NCBI RefSeq assembly: GCF_900699765.1
Contig: NZ_CAADHO010000010.1
Location: 175,802-239,801 of the forward strand
Length of the DNA stretch: 64,000 nucleotides
Source: Desulfoluna butyratoxydans
GTDB taxonomy: Bacteria; Desulfobacterota; Desulfobacteria; Desulfobacterales; Desulfolunaceae
Reading direction: 5' to 3'
Shown: positions 42,664 to 51,600 of the stretch, piece after piece
Position numbering within the stretch: the stretch's first letter is position 1
Layout of the letters: every line of letters begins with the position of its first letter
Notes under the pieces: model-generated
What the model was told of the DNA's origin: nothing
Database searches by the model: none
Seen by the model: the letters and a program-made list of their open reading frames with translations, nothing else
Translations under genes and position numbers: made by a program

Positions 42664-43263
42664 TTTCTTTTCCCGGTTTTGTTTCTTGTCGGTGCACCCT
42701 ACGATTTATCGTCTTCTGTTGACACTCGCCACGGCATTGCTTATCGACGTCTTTTGGTTTGCCAGGGTTCGTAGGGTGCGGCTCCCGCACCGCCTGGCGT
42801 AACGGGGGCCGTCGGCCTTACGCTTGATCGGTCCTGTTACATGGATCCAGTCTGAAAAGTAAACAATATAGATATCTTGCCCAGTTTTTGGTGCGCACGG
42901 CGCACCCTACGATTTTTCGCCCCCTGTAAGAAACTCGCACGGCATTGCCCTGCGATTTCCCGGTTTTCGCGCCGCTTGATGCAACCTGCCGGCCGTGCGT
43001 CCCCGCCGATTAAATCATACCAAATTTACTCAATTACTCTGTTTTGTATGTCGTTTTGCGACCCCGTTCTTGTCTTGGTGTAGTGCGTGTGTTAATTCAT
43101 TGTTTGGTAAGCGTAATTTGCTCTGTGTGGTGAAGGGGAATACTTGCCTTGTTGTGCCTGGTGATTTGCTTGATTTCTGGTGGAAATCTGTACAGGGTCG
43201 TAAGCAGGCGGGGACCACCGTTTGCCAAACCATAACGCTCCACTGTAGAGGGGGAAAACCCAC
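42664..43263. other. Intergenic region with REPIN-like repeats
   Basis: Six hundred bases between umuC and the SulP gene. It holds a decayed REP near 42690 (GGTGCACCCTACG, central part deleted) and one full pair at 42771-42910. The last 200 bp are AT-richer and should contain the SulP promoter; no clear -35/-10 pair was found. The minus-strand frames here look spurious. Confidence 0.5.
42771..42910. repeat. REPIN-like element (GTAG-flanked)
   Basis: Starts GTAGGGTGCGG with a hairpin GGTGCGG/CCGCACC (42771-42794) and ends with GGTGCGC-ACG-GCGCACC and CCTAC (42890-42910), so both outer ends read GTAG inward. The middle carries a conserved block GGCCTTACGC. Confidence 0.65.
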
Positions 43264-45441
43264 ATGCTAACCAGGATTTTTCCGTTTTTATCATGGTTCG
43301 AGGCGTACGACTCAGGCACGTTTAAAACCGATCTCGTGGCCGGGATCACCGTTGCAATGGTATTGATACCGCAGTCCATGGCGTACGCCCAGCTCGCCGG
43401 GCTTCCCGCCTATTACGGGCTCTATGCGGCATTCCTGCCGCCCATGATCGCAGCGCTGTTCGGGTCGAGCCGCCAGCTGGCCACAGGGCCGGTGGCCATT
43501 GTCTCCATGATGTCAGCGGCCTCCCTTGAACCGCTGGCCACAGCGGGGAGTGCCCAGTTCATCGCCTACTCTGTGCTCCTGGCGCTCACCGTGGGGATCT
43601 TTCAGTTTCTTCTGGGGGCGCTTCGCCTGGGGCTGGTGGTGAACCTTCTCTCCCACCCGGTGGTCAACGGGTTTACCAATGCTGCGGCCATTATCATCGC
43701 GTCCAGCCAGTTTTCAAAGCTCTTCGGTGTGTATGTGGACAAGGCTCCCCATCACTACCAGACCATCATCCATGTCATTCAGTCCGCCCTTCATTACACC
43801 CACTTGCCCACCCTGGGCCTGGGCGCCTTTGCCATTGCCGTCATGCTTGTGCTTAAGCGCGTGGCGCCAAAGGTTCCCAACGTTCTGGTGGCCGTGGCCC
43901 TGACCATTGTCCTGTCCAAGGCGTTTCATTTCAACAACGATCAGGTGGTGACAACGGCAGACATCCATGCCCCTGCGGTCCTTGAGACCATTGCCGCATT
44001 CAACGATGACATTCGATCCATTGAACGCCTCGCGGAAGAACGGGCAACGCTGAACAACGGGCGAAAGGAATTGCCTAAGGGCGTGACGCCCCGCGCGCCT
44101 TCCTCGGAACAGCTTGAATTCGATTACAGGTTGGCCATGATCAACGCGGAAATTCTGGGGCTCAAGGATGCATCACGGCAAAAGCGCGAGGCCCTGAGAC
44201 GGGTTCACCTTCTTGCACCCGAAGAATCGGACGGTGCTCGAGGGTTCTATGTTGGAGATACCTTGCCATCGGGCATGAAGACCGATGGCCGCACATGGCG
44301 CATCCGGGTAAAAAACCGGGTCATCGCAGACGACGCCATTGAGATGATCGGTGCCGGAGCCGTCGTGGGGGATATTCCCCGGGGCTTGAAACTCAGTGTG
44401 CCTGCCGCACCGGAGAACAGCAGCTACCTGGCGGCCTTTGTCCAGCTGTTGCCCTATGCGGTGATTATTTCCCTGCTGGGGTTCATGGAGGCCATCGCCA
44501 TTGCCAAGGCCATGGCCGCCAAAACAGGACAGAAGCTTGATCCCAATCAGGAGCTCATCGGCCAGGGCCTTGCCAACATGATCGGTGCCTTTGGCCAGAG
44601 CTACGCAGTCTCCGGGTCCTTTTCCCGCTCTGCGGTCAACCTTCAGGCCAACGCGGTGAGCGGGATCTCCTCTGTGGTCACCAGCATCATGGTGGCCCTG
44701 ACCCTGCTTTTCTTTACCCCGCTTCTCTACCACCTCCCCCAGGCAGTCCTGGCGGCCGTGATTATGATGGCGGTCATCGGGCTGATCAATGTGCGTGGGT
44801 TTGTCCATGCGTGGAAGGCAAAGCGGGCCGACGGCGTGATTTCCGTGGTGACCTTTGTCTGCACCCTCTACTTTGCCCCCAACCTGGAAGAAGGCATCTA
44901 TGTGGGGGTGGGCATGACCTTTCTGGTTTTTCTTTTCAAGAGCCTCAGGCCGCAGGTGGCGCTTCTCTCACGATCCCATAACGACTCCCTCAAGAGCGCT
45001 GAAAAATACGGGCTCAAGGAGTGCGATCATATTGCCGTGGTCCGTTTTGACGGGCCTTTGATCTTTACCAACGCCACCTATCTTGAAGACAAGGTCCTGG
45101 CGTATATCGCCGAAAAGCCGGATTTGAAGCACGTCATCATCGAAGCAAGCGGAATTAACGACATCGACGCATCAGGTGAAGAGGCCCTGGCCATTCTGGT
45201 GGAGACCGTGCGTGAAAGCAATCGGGACGTCTCCTTCAGCGGAGTCAAGGAAAGGGTCTTCGACGTGTTGAAGCGAACCCATCTTCTGGAAACCATCGGC
45301 GAGGATCATTTCTATGCCACCGGCGACGAGGCATTGAAATCAGTCTATGAAAAGATCCACCGGGAGGGGGAGTGCCAGTCGTGCCCCCTTTCCACCTACC
45401 TGCCCAGGGAAGAAAAATCCCTTCACAAGGCCCGGGCCTGA
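43264..45441 (+). CDS. SulP-family anion transporter with STAS domain and central insertion
   Basis: A 725-residue inner-membrane carrier of the SulP family (sulfate, bicarbonate or other anions). The N-terminus shows DLVAGITVAMVLIPQSMAYAQLAGLPAYYGLYAAFLP and GSSRQLATGPVAIVS; the C-terminus is a STAS domain (about 585-700, VVRFDGPLIFTNATYLEDKV, GINDIDASGEEAL). A 150-residue soluble insertion (about 230-385; charged coiled coil ERLAEERATLNNGRKEL then a beta-rich part) interrupts the membrane domain. Typical SulP proteins are 550-600 residues. Substrate cannot be decided. Confidence 0.9.
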   Translation: MLTRIFPFLSWFEAYDSGTFKTDLVAGITVAMVLIPQSMAYAQLAGLPAYYGLYAAFLPPMIAALFGSSRQLATGPVAIVSMMSAASLEPLATAGSAQFIAYSVLLALTVGIFQFLLGALRLGLVVNLLSHPVVNGFTNAAAIIIASSQFSKLFGVYVDKAPHHYQTIIHVIQSALHYTHLPTLGLGAFAIAVMLVLKRVAPKVPNVLVAVALTIVLSKAFHFNNDQVVTTADIHAPAVLETIAAFNDDIRSIERLAEERATLNNGRKELPKGVTPRAPSSEQLEFDYRLAMINAEILGLKDASRQKREALRRVHLLAPEESDGARGFYVGDTLPSGMKTDGRTWRIRVKNRVIADDAIEMIGAGAVVGDIPRGLKLSVPAAPENSSYLAAFVQLLPYAVIISLLGFMEAIAIAKAMAAKTGQKLDPNQELIGQGLANMIGAFGQSYAVSGSFSRSAVNLQANAVSGISSVVTSIMVALTLLFFTPLLYHLPQAVLAAVIMMAVIGLINVRGFVHAWKAKRADGVISVVTFVCTLYFAPNLEEGIYVGVGMTFLVFLFKSLRPQVALLSRSHNDSLKSAEKYGLKECDHIAVVRFDGPLIFTNATYLEDKVLAYIAEKPDLKHVIIEASGINDIDASGEEALAILVETVRESNRDVSFSGVKERVFDVLKRTHLLETIGEDHFYATGDEALKSVYEKIHREGECQSCPLSTYLPREEKSLHKARA

Positions 45442-45451
45442 TGGAAAAGGA

Positions 45452-45489
45452 AAGGGGCATGCGGGTTGCCTTACGGCCCCATGCCCCTT
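45452..45489 (+). terminator. Hairpin after SulP gene
   Basis: AAGGGGCATG (45452-45461) pairs with CATGCCCCTT (45480-45489). It lacks a T tail, so termination efficiency is doubtful. Confidence 0.45.
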
Positions 45490-45711
45490 CCCTCCCCGTT
45501 TTATACAGATACACAGTATGGATCGTTTAGCCGGACGGCCGGGATTATATTTTCTGTGGTTTAAATAAGTTTGATGGGCATGGAGATTGATTTCTGGTAT
45601 TCATTTAAGGATATACGTGTTGACGCATGGCGATTGCCGTGCTCATTGATTGGGCGCGTCGATACGATCCGTGACGGATGCTTCTTTTAACCGTAAATGT
45701 ATGAGGAAACC

Positions 45712-45885
45712 ATGTCGTGCCTCGCAGATTTTAAGGTGTTACCGATTTTAGATGACACAACAGACGAGATCGTTTCTGACCATCTGGCAAAAAGGGATGC
45801 TTCCCTTCTGAAGAAAATCATACGGAAATTGTCAACCGGCACAAGCCGGATCATTCGGAAGTGTATTTTTCGTAATATTTATTGA
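45712..45885 (+). CDS. Possible small protein of unknown function
   Basis: A 57-codon frame with a good Shine-Dalgarno (GAGGAAACC directly before ATG 45712). The peptide MSCLADFKVLPILDDTTDE... ends in a basic region (KKIIRKLSTGTSRIIRKCIFRNIY). I recognise no family. It lies alone between SulP and a REPIN cluster. The basic C-terminus could form an amphipathic helix; coding status needs comparison with relatives. Confidence 0.35.
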   Translation: MSCLADFKVLPILDDTTDEIVSDHLAKRDASLLKKIIRKLSTGTSRIIRKCIFRNIY

Positions 45886-45944
45886 ATTCTTAGGCCCCTG
45901 CCGAGGTACGAAGCGGTATGTCCCATCGTCGGCGTCGGTTTTTT

Positions 45945-46087
45945 GTAGGGTGCGGCCCCCGCACCGCTTGACGTAACAAGGACCATCGGCCTTACGCTTT
46001 TGGCGGTTTCGGCTATACGGGCGTCTTTTAAAAAATCGTTCAAATTCGGTTTGTTGGATGCCTCTCGGTGCGCACGGCGCACCCTAC
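45945..46087. repeat. REPIN-like element (GTAG-flanked)
   Basis: GTAGGGTGCGG head with CCGCACC arm (45945-45967), internal GGCCTTACGC, and GGTGCGC-ACG-GCGCACC-CTAC end (46067-46087). Length 143 bp, close to the 140 bp of the 42771 copy. Confidence 0.65.
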
Positions 46088-46147
46088 GGCACATCGCCTA
46101 CTGTCGAAAAACGTGTCGGTATGACTCACCGTAAACTCCCGGTTTTT

Positions 46148-46257
46148 GTAGGGTGCGGCCCCCGCACCGCCCGGCGTAACGCGGACCACCGGCCTACTTC
46201 AAAAATCCATACATATCGATACCTTGACTGATTTTCGGTGCGCACGGCGCACCCTAC
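46148..46257. repeat. REPIN-like element, shorter copy
   Basis: GTAGGGTGCGG head (46148-46170) and GGTGCGC...CCTAC end (46237-46257) with a shortened middle (110 bp in total). Another truncated head (GTTGGGTGCGGCC) lies at 46318. Confidence 0.6.
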
Positions 46258-46400
46258 GGCACATCGCTTACTGTCGAAACACGCGGCGGTATGACTCATC
46301 GTCGGCTTCCGGTTTTCGTTGGGTGCGGCCTTACGCCTTTTTCGGTTTGGCTGCACGGGTGTTTTTAATTGAGCCGCCCTTAACACCTCCCCCACAAACA

Positions 46401-46437
46401 CCAAACGCCCTTCGGCGCGAAGCCGAAGGGCGTTTGG
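46401..46437. terminator. Long hairpin downstream of purine permease
   Basis: CCAAACGCCCTTCGGC (46401-46416) and GCCGAAGGGCGTTTGG (46422-46437) form a 16-bp stem around GCGAA. It is followed by GTTTTC on the plus strand and TGTTTGT on the minus strand, so it probably ends the minus-strand purine operon. Confidence 0.65.
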
Positions 46438-46498
46438 GTTTTCATCTTCTATTCTGAGCTCTGGCCCCGGGCGTCACACGACCGGAGCACCGGAGCTG

Positions 46499-48055
46499 TT
46501 ACACATAATCAAAATCTTCTTCGGCGTCGAACCACTTGCCGCGCCCCAGGTGGAGGACGAAGCAGACGCAGCCCATGACCACATAGGCGAGGACAAACTC
46601 GGAGGTGGGGAAGAAACCGAGCATGGCGCTGTGGATAAAGCCGAACACGGAGAGGCCCGCTGCGGCAAAGGAGACGATGGCGGCTTTGTCCAGGCGGCGG
46701 TCGATGATGAACACCACGAAGCTGCTCAGGATGATGCCGATGATGATAGCACCGGCTTTAACGGCGGGGACGCCGTTCCACATGACGCCTGCTTCCATGA
46801 GGTTCTGGGTGACCTTGGAGCCGTACCCGGCGAGGCCGGAGGCCTGGGTTTCGGCCCAGACACCGGAGATGCCCACGGCGCCGGTTACCTGGGTGTAGAG
46901 GAAATCGGCGATGGGGGGAACCATGGCGATACCCACACCGGCGTAGTGCTTGGGCTTGCAGTCCTTAAAGGCCTGGGCAAGCATGATGGTTGCGCACCAG
47001 AGGTAGGTGATGGCCGCCACCGCAGGGGGCACCAGGGCGCTGAAAAAGGTGAAGAGGCCAAAGATCCCGGAAAGCCCCAGGAGAAGACCGCCCAGCCAGG
47101 AGAACCCGATGCAGGCCCCGGCCTTTTTGAGACCGGCATGGCCCAGCCATACGGTGTTGGGAACCACACCGCCGAAGAGGGCGGAGATCATGGTGGCCAC
47201 GCCGTCTGCGAACTGTGCGTTGCGGACGTTGTAGTTGTCCCCAGCGGCGTTGGCAGCTTCCACGTTGTCCATGGTCTCAATGAAGTTGTAGACCTCAATG
47301 GGGATGATCACGGAGAGGTAAGGCAGCACCACGGCAAACCCGTTGAGCAGCGCGTCAAAGGCTCGAACAGGGTTGGGGGTGTAGAAGCCGATGCCGCTGA
47401 AGTCGATGGAGGTGCGGCCAAGGACAAGGGCGTACACAATGCCGCCCACGATGGCAACAGCAAAGGGAGGCATGCGTTTGGGAAACAGGTACCCGCCGAA
47501 CACGCCCATGACGGCCACGGCCAGGATGGGCAGCCCCACCAAAGGATCGCTGTAGAGGTCAAACACACCCTGGGTGGACATCCAGATAAACCCGATGCCT
47601 GCCACGGTGCCGAGGAGGGCTGCACGGGGAATACGCTCCTTGAGCCAGGGACCGATGAATCCGCCCAGGAACTCGATGAACCCGCCGATAAAGCAGGCGG
47701 CAACCGCTGCGGACCACTCCAGTTCAGGGTCGCCCAGGGCGTAGTGCAGCGGCATGATGACGCCGAAGAGGATCACGAACATGGCAGGCGTGGACACGCC
47801 CGAGGGCAGCGCGGTGACATCGGTGCGGCCTTCGGTCTGGGCCAGGCGCCAGGCGTTGTAGGCATAGTAGAAACCACTCACCAGGAGCCCCATGGAGAGA
47901 CCGGGGATCACGCGTCCGTAGACAATTTCGTCCGGCCATCCGAGGACACCGGAGAGGGTCGCGATGACAATGATATAGTTTACGATATTGTTGGCCAGGA
48001 TGTAGGTGAGGCCGCCAATATCGCCTTTGCAGAACAAGGGTAACTTCGTACTCAT
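46499..48055 (-). CDS. NCS2-like purine permease
   Basis: A 518-residue polytopic membrane protein of the nucleobase-cation symporter type (xanthine/uracil or AzgA-like). About 12-14 hydrophobic helices; the conserved VALPSG-like TDVTALPSGVSTPAMF and the region YNFIETMDNVEAANAAGDNY, which corresponds to the motif with the substrate-binding glutamate. The gene follows two adenine deaminase family genes on the same strand, 17 bp after the second, so uptake of adenine or hypoxanthine is the likely role. Its hairpin terminator is at 46401. Confidence 0.83.
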   Translation of the reverse strand: MSTKLPLFCKGDIGGLTYILANNIVNYIIVIATLSGVLGWPDEIVYGRVIPGLSMGLLVSGFYYAYNAWRLAQTEGRTDVTALPSGVSTPAMFVILFGVIMPLHYALGDPELEWSAAVAACFIGGFIEFLGGFIGPWLKERIPRAALLGTVAGIGFIWMSTQGVFDLYSDPLVGLPILAVAVMGVFGGYLFPKRMPPFAVAIVGGIVYALVLGRTSIDFSGIGFYTPNPVRAFDALLNGFAVVLPYLSVIIPIEVYNFIETMDNVEAANAAGDNYNVRNAQFADGVATMISALFGGVVPNTVWLGHAGLKKAGACIGFSWLGGLLLGLSGIFGLFTFFSALVPPAVAAITYLWCATIMLAQAFKDCKPKHYAGVGIAMVPPIADFLYTQVTGAVGISGVWAETQASGLAGYGSKVTQNLMEAGVMWNGVPAVKAGAIIIGIILSSFVVFIIDRRLDKAAIVSFAAAGLSVFGFIHSAMLGFFPTSEFVLAYVVMGCVCFVLHLGRGKWFDAEEDFDYV

Positions 48056-48072
48056 CTTTTTAAGCCAGTCCT

Positions 48073-49803
48073 TTATGCTTCAATGGAAATGAAATCAAAA
48101 CGGGTCACATCAAACAGCCCCATGTCGGTGAGCTTGATCTCCGGGATTACGGCAAGGGACATAAAGCAGAGGGTCATCACCGGCTCCACATCGCCGCTGA
48201 CGGACAACACCTCGTGGGCTTTTTCGTGGATGGCCGTCAGGCGCTCTTCCACCCACTCCCCGCTCTGATCGCTCATGAGGCCTGCGATGGGCATGGGCAT
48301 GCTCTCCACCACCTCGCCGTTGTTGGCCAGGACAATGCCGCCGCCCTGGGCAATGAGGGACTCCACGGCAAAGGCCATGTCCTCGTCGGTGACGCCCACC
48401 ACGATGATGTTGTGGGAGTCGTGGGCCACGGACAGGGCAATTGCGCCCTGCTTGATGCCGTAGCCGCGGAGAAGCCCCACGGCCACGTTGCCGGTGTTCT
48501 GGTGGCGTTCCACCACGGCCACCTTCACCACGTCCTTGTCCGGGTTGTGGAGGAACTCTCCGTCACTGGTGCGGGAGATCTCTTCAACGCCTTTTTCGGT
48601 GACCACGCCGCCGGGCAGGATCTGAATGACGTGGGCCTTGTCTGAGTTGATCTTAAGGGAGAGTTTCTCTTTGGAGAACTCCTTGACCTTGAAGTGACCC
48701 TTGGTGGCGGAGATATCGTGGCGCGTGACTTCGGGCAGGTAGGTGCCGCCGTCTCCCACCAGGGCCCCGTCGATCCATACCTTTTGAACGGCAAAATCGC
48801 TCAGGTTGTCAAAGAGCACGATGTCGGCCTTCAGGCCCGGGGCAATGGCGCCTCGGTCGGTGAGCTCGTAGCACTCCGCAGCGTTTAAGGTGGCCATCTG
48901 GATGGCCATGATGGGATCGATGCCCTCTTCTGCGCAGATGCGCAGGTGGTTGTCCAGGTGACCGATGCTGAGAATGGTCTTGGGCTGGCAGTCGTCCGCG
49001 CAGAACAGGCAGCGCCTGCTGTTGGAAGCGGTGACGCCTTTGAGCAGGTCTTTGAGGTTGTGGCAGGCAGAGCCCTGGCGCATGAGTACGTACATGCCGC
49101 GGGCAATGCGGTCGTGCATCTCCTCCACGGTGGCGCACTCATGGTCGGTGCGGATGCGGGCGGCGGCATAGGCGTTGAGGTCGTTGCCGAAGACGCCGGG
49201 GCTGTGCCCGTCAACGGGTTTGCCCGCGCGTTTTGCCACCAGGAGCTTGTCCAGGGAATCATCCAGGCCGTTGACAACGCCGGGAAAGTTCATGAACTCG
49301 CCGAGGCCCAGGACCTCGTCACGCTTGATGGGCTCTTCCATGGCCTGGGCGTCGATGGTGCAACCGGCGTGTTCAAAGGGTGTTGCCGGCACGCACGAGG
49401 GCAGCATCATCTGCACGTCCAGGGCGGTGAGCTTGGATGCGGAGATCATGTAATCCAGACCCGCAAACCCGCAGACGTTGGCGATCTCGTGGGGGTCGGC
49501 AATGATGGTGGTGGTGCCGTGGGGGACCACCAGGCGGCCGAGCTCCTCCGGGCTTACATAAGATGATTCGATATGGATATGGCTGTCGATGAACCCGGGG
49601 GCCGCGTACTGGCCCTTGGCGTCTACTTCGTTGGCGGCGGCATACTCGCCCACACCGGCGATGAGACCGCCTGTGACGGCAATGTCGCCTTCCACGATGG
49701 TGCCGTTGTAAACATCAACAACCTTGGCGTTTTTGATAACAAGGTCGGCTTCGACGCGGCCTGCGGCCACATCGATCAAATTTTTCAGCTCTGTCTTTTT
49801 CAT
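48073..49803 (-). CDS. ade: Adenine deaminase
   Basis: Adenine deaminase converts adenine to hypoxanthine and ammonia. The 576-residue amidohydrolase keeps the family motifs: metal HxH in GFIDSHIHIESS, GTTTIIADPHEIANV, the bridging glutamate region GLGEFMNFPGV, VDGHSPGV, RTDHECAT and FCADDCQP, then the C-terminal domain with SVAHDSHNIIVVG. It lies between a divergent paralogue (upstream) and the permease (downstream), 12 bp after the former, forming a purine salvage operon. Confidence 0.92.
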   Translation of the reverse strand: MKKTELKNLIDVAAGRVEADLVIKNAKVVDVYNGTIVEGDIAVTGGLIAGVGEYAAANEVDAKGQYAAPGFIDSHIHIESSYVSPEELGRLVVPHGTTTIIADPHEIANVCGFAGLDYMISASKLTALDVQMMLPSCVPATPFEHAGCTIDAQAMEEPIKRDEVLGLGEFMNFPGVVNGLDDSLDKLLVAKRAGKPVDGHSPGVFGNDLNAYAAARIRTDHECATVEEMHDRIARGMYVLMRQGSACHNLKDLLKGVTASNSRRCLFCADDCQPKTILSIGHLDNHLRICAEEGIDPIMAIQMATLNAAECYELTDRGAIAPGLKADIVLFDNLSDFAVQKVWIDGALVGDGGTYLPEVTRHDISATKGHFKVKEFSKEKLSLKINSDKAHVIQILPGGVVTEKGVEEISRTSDGEFLHNPDKDVVKVAVVERHQNTGNVAVGLLRGYGIKQGAIALSVAHDSHNIIVVGVTDEDMAFAVESLIAQGGGIVLANNGEVVESMPMPIAGLMSDQSGEWVEERLTAIHEKAHEVLSVSGDVEPVMTLCFMSLAVIPEIKLTDMGLFDVTRFDFISIEA

Positions 49804-49815
49804 GGGTTTCCTCCC

Positions 49816-51600
49816 CTACTTCGCCGGGGTCAGGCCAAGAATGGGGTCAAAGGTTTCAAGGGCGATGCAGTCCACAGGCCCCACGTCCGTGATGGCGTAG
49901 TCGGGGATCGCCGTAATGGGCAGGAAGAACATGTACATCAGGGGCTCAGGCAGGTCGCAGCCAAGGGCCTGGGCCGCCTTGTTGAGCAATGTCTCCTGAT
50001 GCGCGATCTCCTTTGCGTCCAGGTCGCTTGCAATGCCGCCCACGGGCAGGGCAAGGAACTCGATGATTTTTCCACCTTCAACAATCACCTGGCCGCCGCC
50101 GTTTTCGATGAGATGGTTCACGGCAATGGACATGTCCTTTGCATCGGCGCCCATGACCACGATGTTGTTGTCGTCAGGGGCCGCAGAAGAGGCCATGGCC
50201 CCTTTCTTCAGCTTCCAGCCGGAGCAGAACGCCAGGGACTTGTTGCCGTTGCGGCCGAACCGTTCCACCACAGAGACCATGAGGGCGTCCTGCTCGGTAT
50301 CGGGCTGGACGATGTGGTTCTCAACGTTTAAGGTCACGTCGCGGCGCTTGCGGACAAAGGGGCCCACCACGTTCATGGAGAGAACCTCTGCGGTGCCCTC
50401 TTCCATATCCACCCGGTATTCAAAGTCGGCCTGGGTGGTTTTCTCGCATTTGAGCTCGCTGGAGAGCACGGTGCTGCGCTTGGGAGCGTTCAGCTCGTAA
50501 GTCAGGTCCCTGCCTTTGGAGACCAGCTTGCCGTTGGTGATCACCGCCTCGACGTTGAAGGTTTCGGGGTTGTCCACCACGAGGATGTCCGCAAGCTTGC
50601 CCGGGGTGATGGAGCCCACCAGGTGGTCCACACGGTAAGCCTCGGCGCTGTTGATGGAGCCCATCTGGATGGCGGTCATGGGATCGACACCCTCTTTGAT
50701 GGCCAGGCGGACCACGTGGTCCATGTGCCCTTTCTCCAGGATGTCCGTTGCCGTGACATCATCGGTGCAGAAGCTCACGCGGCGCGCAAAGGCGGGGTTC
50801 ACCTCGGTGACGGCGCGGATGTTCTCTTTCAGGAAATGGGTAACGGACGACTCGCGGATCAGCATGTGCATGCCGTTTCGCATTTTTTCCACCACCTCTT
50901 CGTGATCGTAGCTCTCGTGGTCGAGGCGGACACCGGCACAGAGGTAACCGTTCAGGTCCTTACCACGGGCCATGGGGGCGCATCCGAAGATGGGCATCCT
51001 GTTGGCCTGGGCCACAGCCAGGGCTCCCAGGGTGTCCTCGTCTTCTTCGATCACCGCTTCGCGGACAGTCTCCCACACGCCGAAACACTCCGGCCACGTC
51101 TGGACCTCTTTGTGGGTCTCTTCGGTGAAGTTGTAGGATACCGTGGATTTGGGGAAGGTGTACGGGGTCTTGTAAGGGGCTCCCCAGAAGACTTTCAAGG
51201 GGCTTTCCTTGATCTCGGCAAAGACTTCCTTTAAGCCTTCGATCCCCGATACGGAGATGTACTCGTCAAGGCCGGAGACGATGCAGGTCGTTCCACAGGG
51301 AACCACCGCCTTTGCAAAGCTTGTGATGCTGAGTTTGCTGCATTCGCTGTGCAGGTGCCCGTCGATGAGTCCGGGTGCAAGGTACTTGCCGGTGGCGTCG
51401 ATGATCTCGGTCTCTTCGCCGATGTAGTCTGTCACATCACCGATGGCGACGATGATCTCATCATAGATGGCCACGTCTGCGGGGTAGATTTCACTGGACA
51501 TGACATTGACCAGCTGACCGCCTCGTACGACTTTGTGTGCCGGAACAAGGCCACGTCCGGCCCGAATGAGTCGTTTCAGCCTATCTTTACCCATTTGCAT
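49816..51600 (-). CDS. Divergent adenine deaminase family amidohydrolase
   Basis: A 594-residue paralogue of the neighbouring adenine deaminase. It keeps HxH (GLIDGHLHSECS), a glutamate in CFGVWETV, RLDHESYDH and FCTDDVTA, and the C-terminal SAAPDDNNIVVMG. It lacks two family motifs: ADPHEIANV is replaced by SGLDEYISV, and the VDGHSP histidine segment reads IFGCAPM. The substrate may therefore differ from adenine. ATG 51600 has AGGAGG 4 nt upstream; a second Met two codons on (51594) is at better spacing. First gene of the operon. Confidence 0.82.
   Translation of the reverse strand: MQMGKDRLKRLIRAGRGLVPAHKVVRGGQLVNVMSSEIYPADVAIYDEIIVAIGDVTDYIGEETEIIDATGKYLAPGLIDGHLHSECSKLSITSFAKAVVPCGTTCIVSGLDEYISVSGIEGLKEVFAEIKESPLKVFWGAPYKTPYTFPKSTVSYNFTEETHKEVQTWPECFGVWETVREAVIEEDEDTLGALAVAQANRMPIFGCAPMARGKDLNGYLCAGVRLDHESYDHEEVVEKMRNGMHMLIRESSVTHFLKENIRAVTEVNPAFARRVSFCTDDVTATDILEKGHMDHVVRLAIKEGVDPMTAIQMGSINSAEAYRVDHLVGSITPGKLADILVVDNPETFNVEAVITNGKLVSKGRDLTYELNAPKRSTVLSSELKCEKTTQADFEYRVDMEEGTAEVLSMNVVGPFVRKRRDVTLNVENHIVQPDTEQDALMVSVVERFGRNGNKSLAFCSGWKLKKGAMASSAAPDDNNIVVMGADAKDMSIAVNHLIENGGGQVIVEGGKIIEFLALPVGGIASDLDAKEIAHQETLLNKAAQALGCDLPEPLMYMFFLPITAIPDYAITDVGPVDCIALETFDPILGLTPAK

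Larger units (their letters stand above)
45886..46498. other. Intergenic region with REPIN-like repeats and terminator
   Basis: Holds two full REPIN-like elements (45945-46087, 46148-46257), a third truncated head near 46318, and a hairpin at 46401-46437. Minus-strand frames here read through the repeats and are not accepted as genes. Confidence 0.5.

Noticed and set aside
43092..43379. Minus-strand small genes in front of SulP
   Set aside because: Overlap the SulP start and have no Shine-Dalgarno or similarity.
46550..48043. 497-aa plus-strand frame opposite the purine permease
   Set aside because: Antisense shadow of a clear membrane protein gene; composition (Gly/His/Asp-rich) is typical of reverse-complement GC-rich coding DNA.
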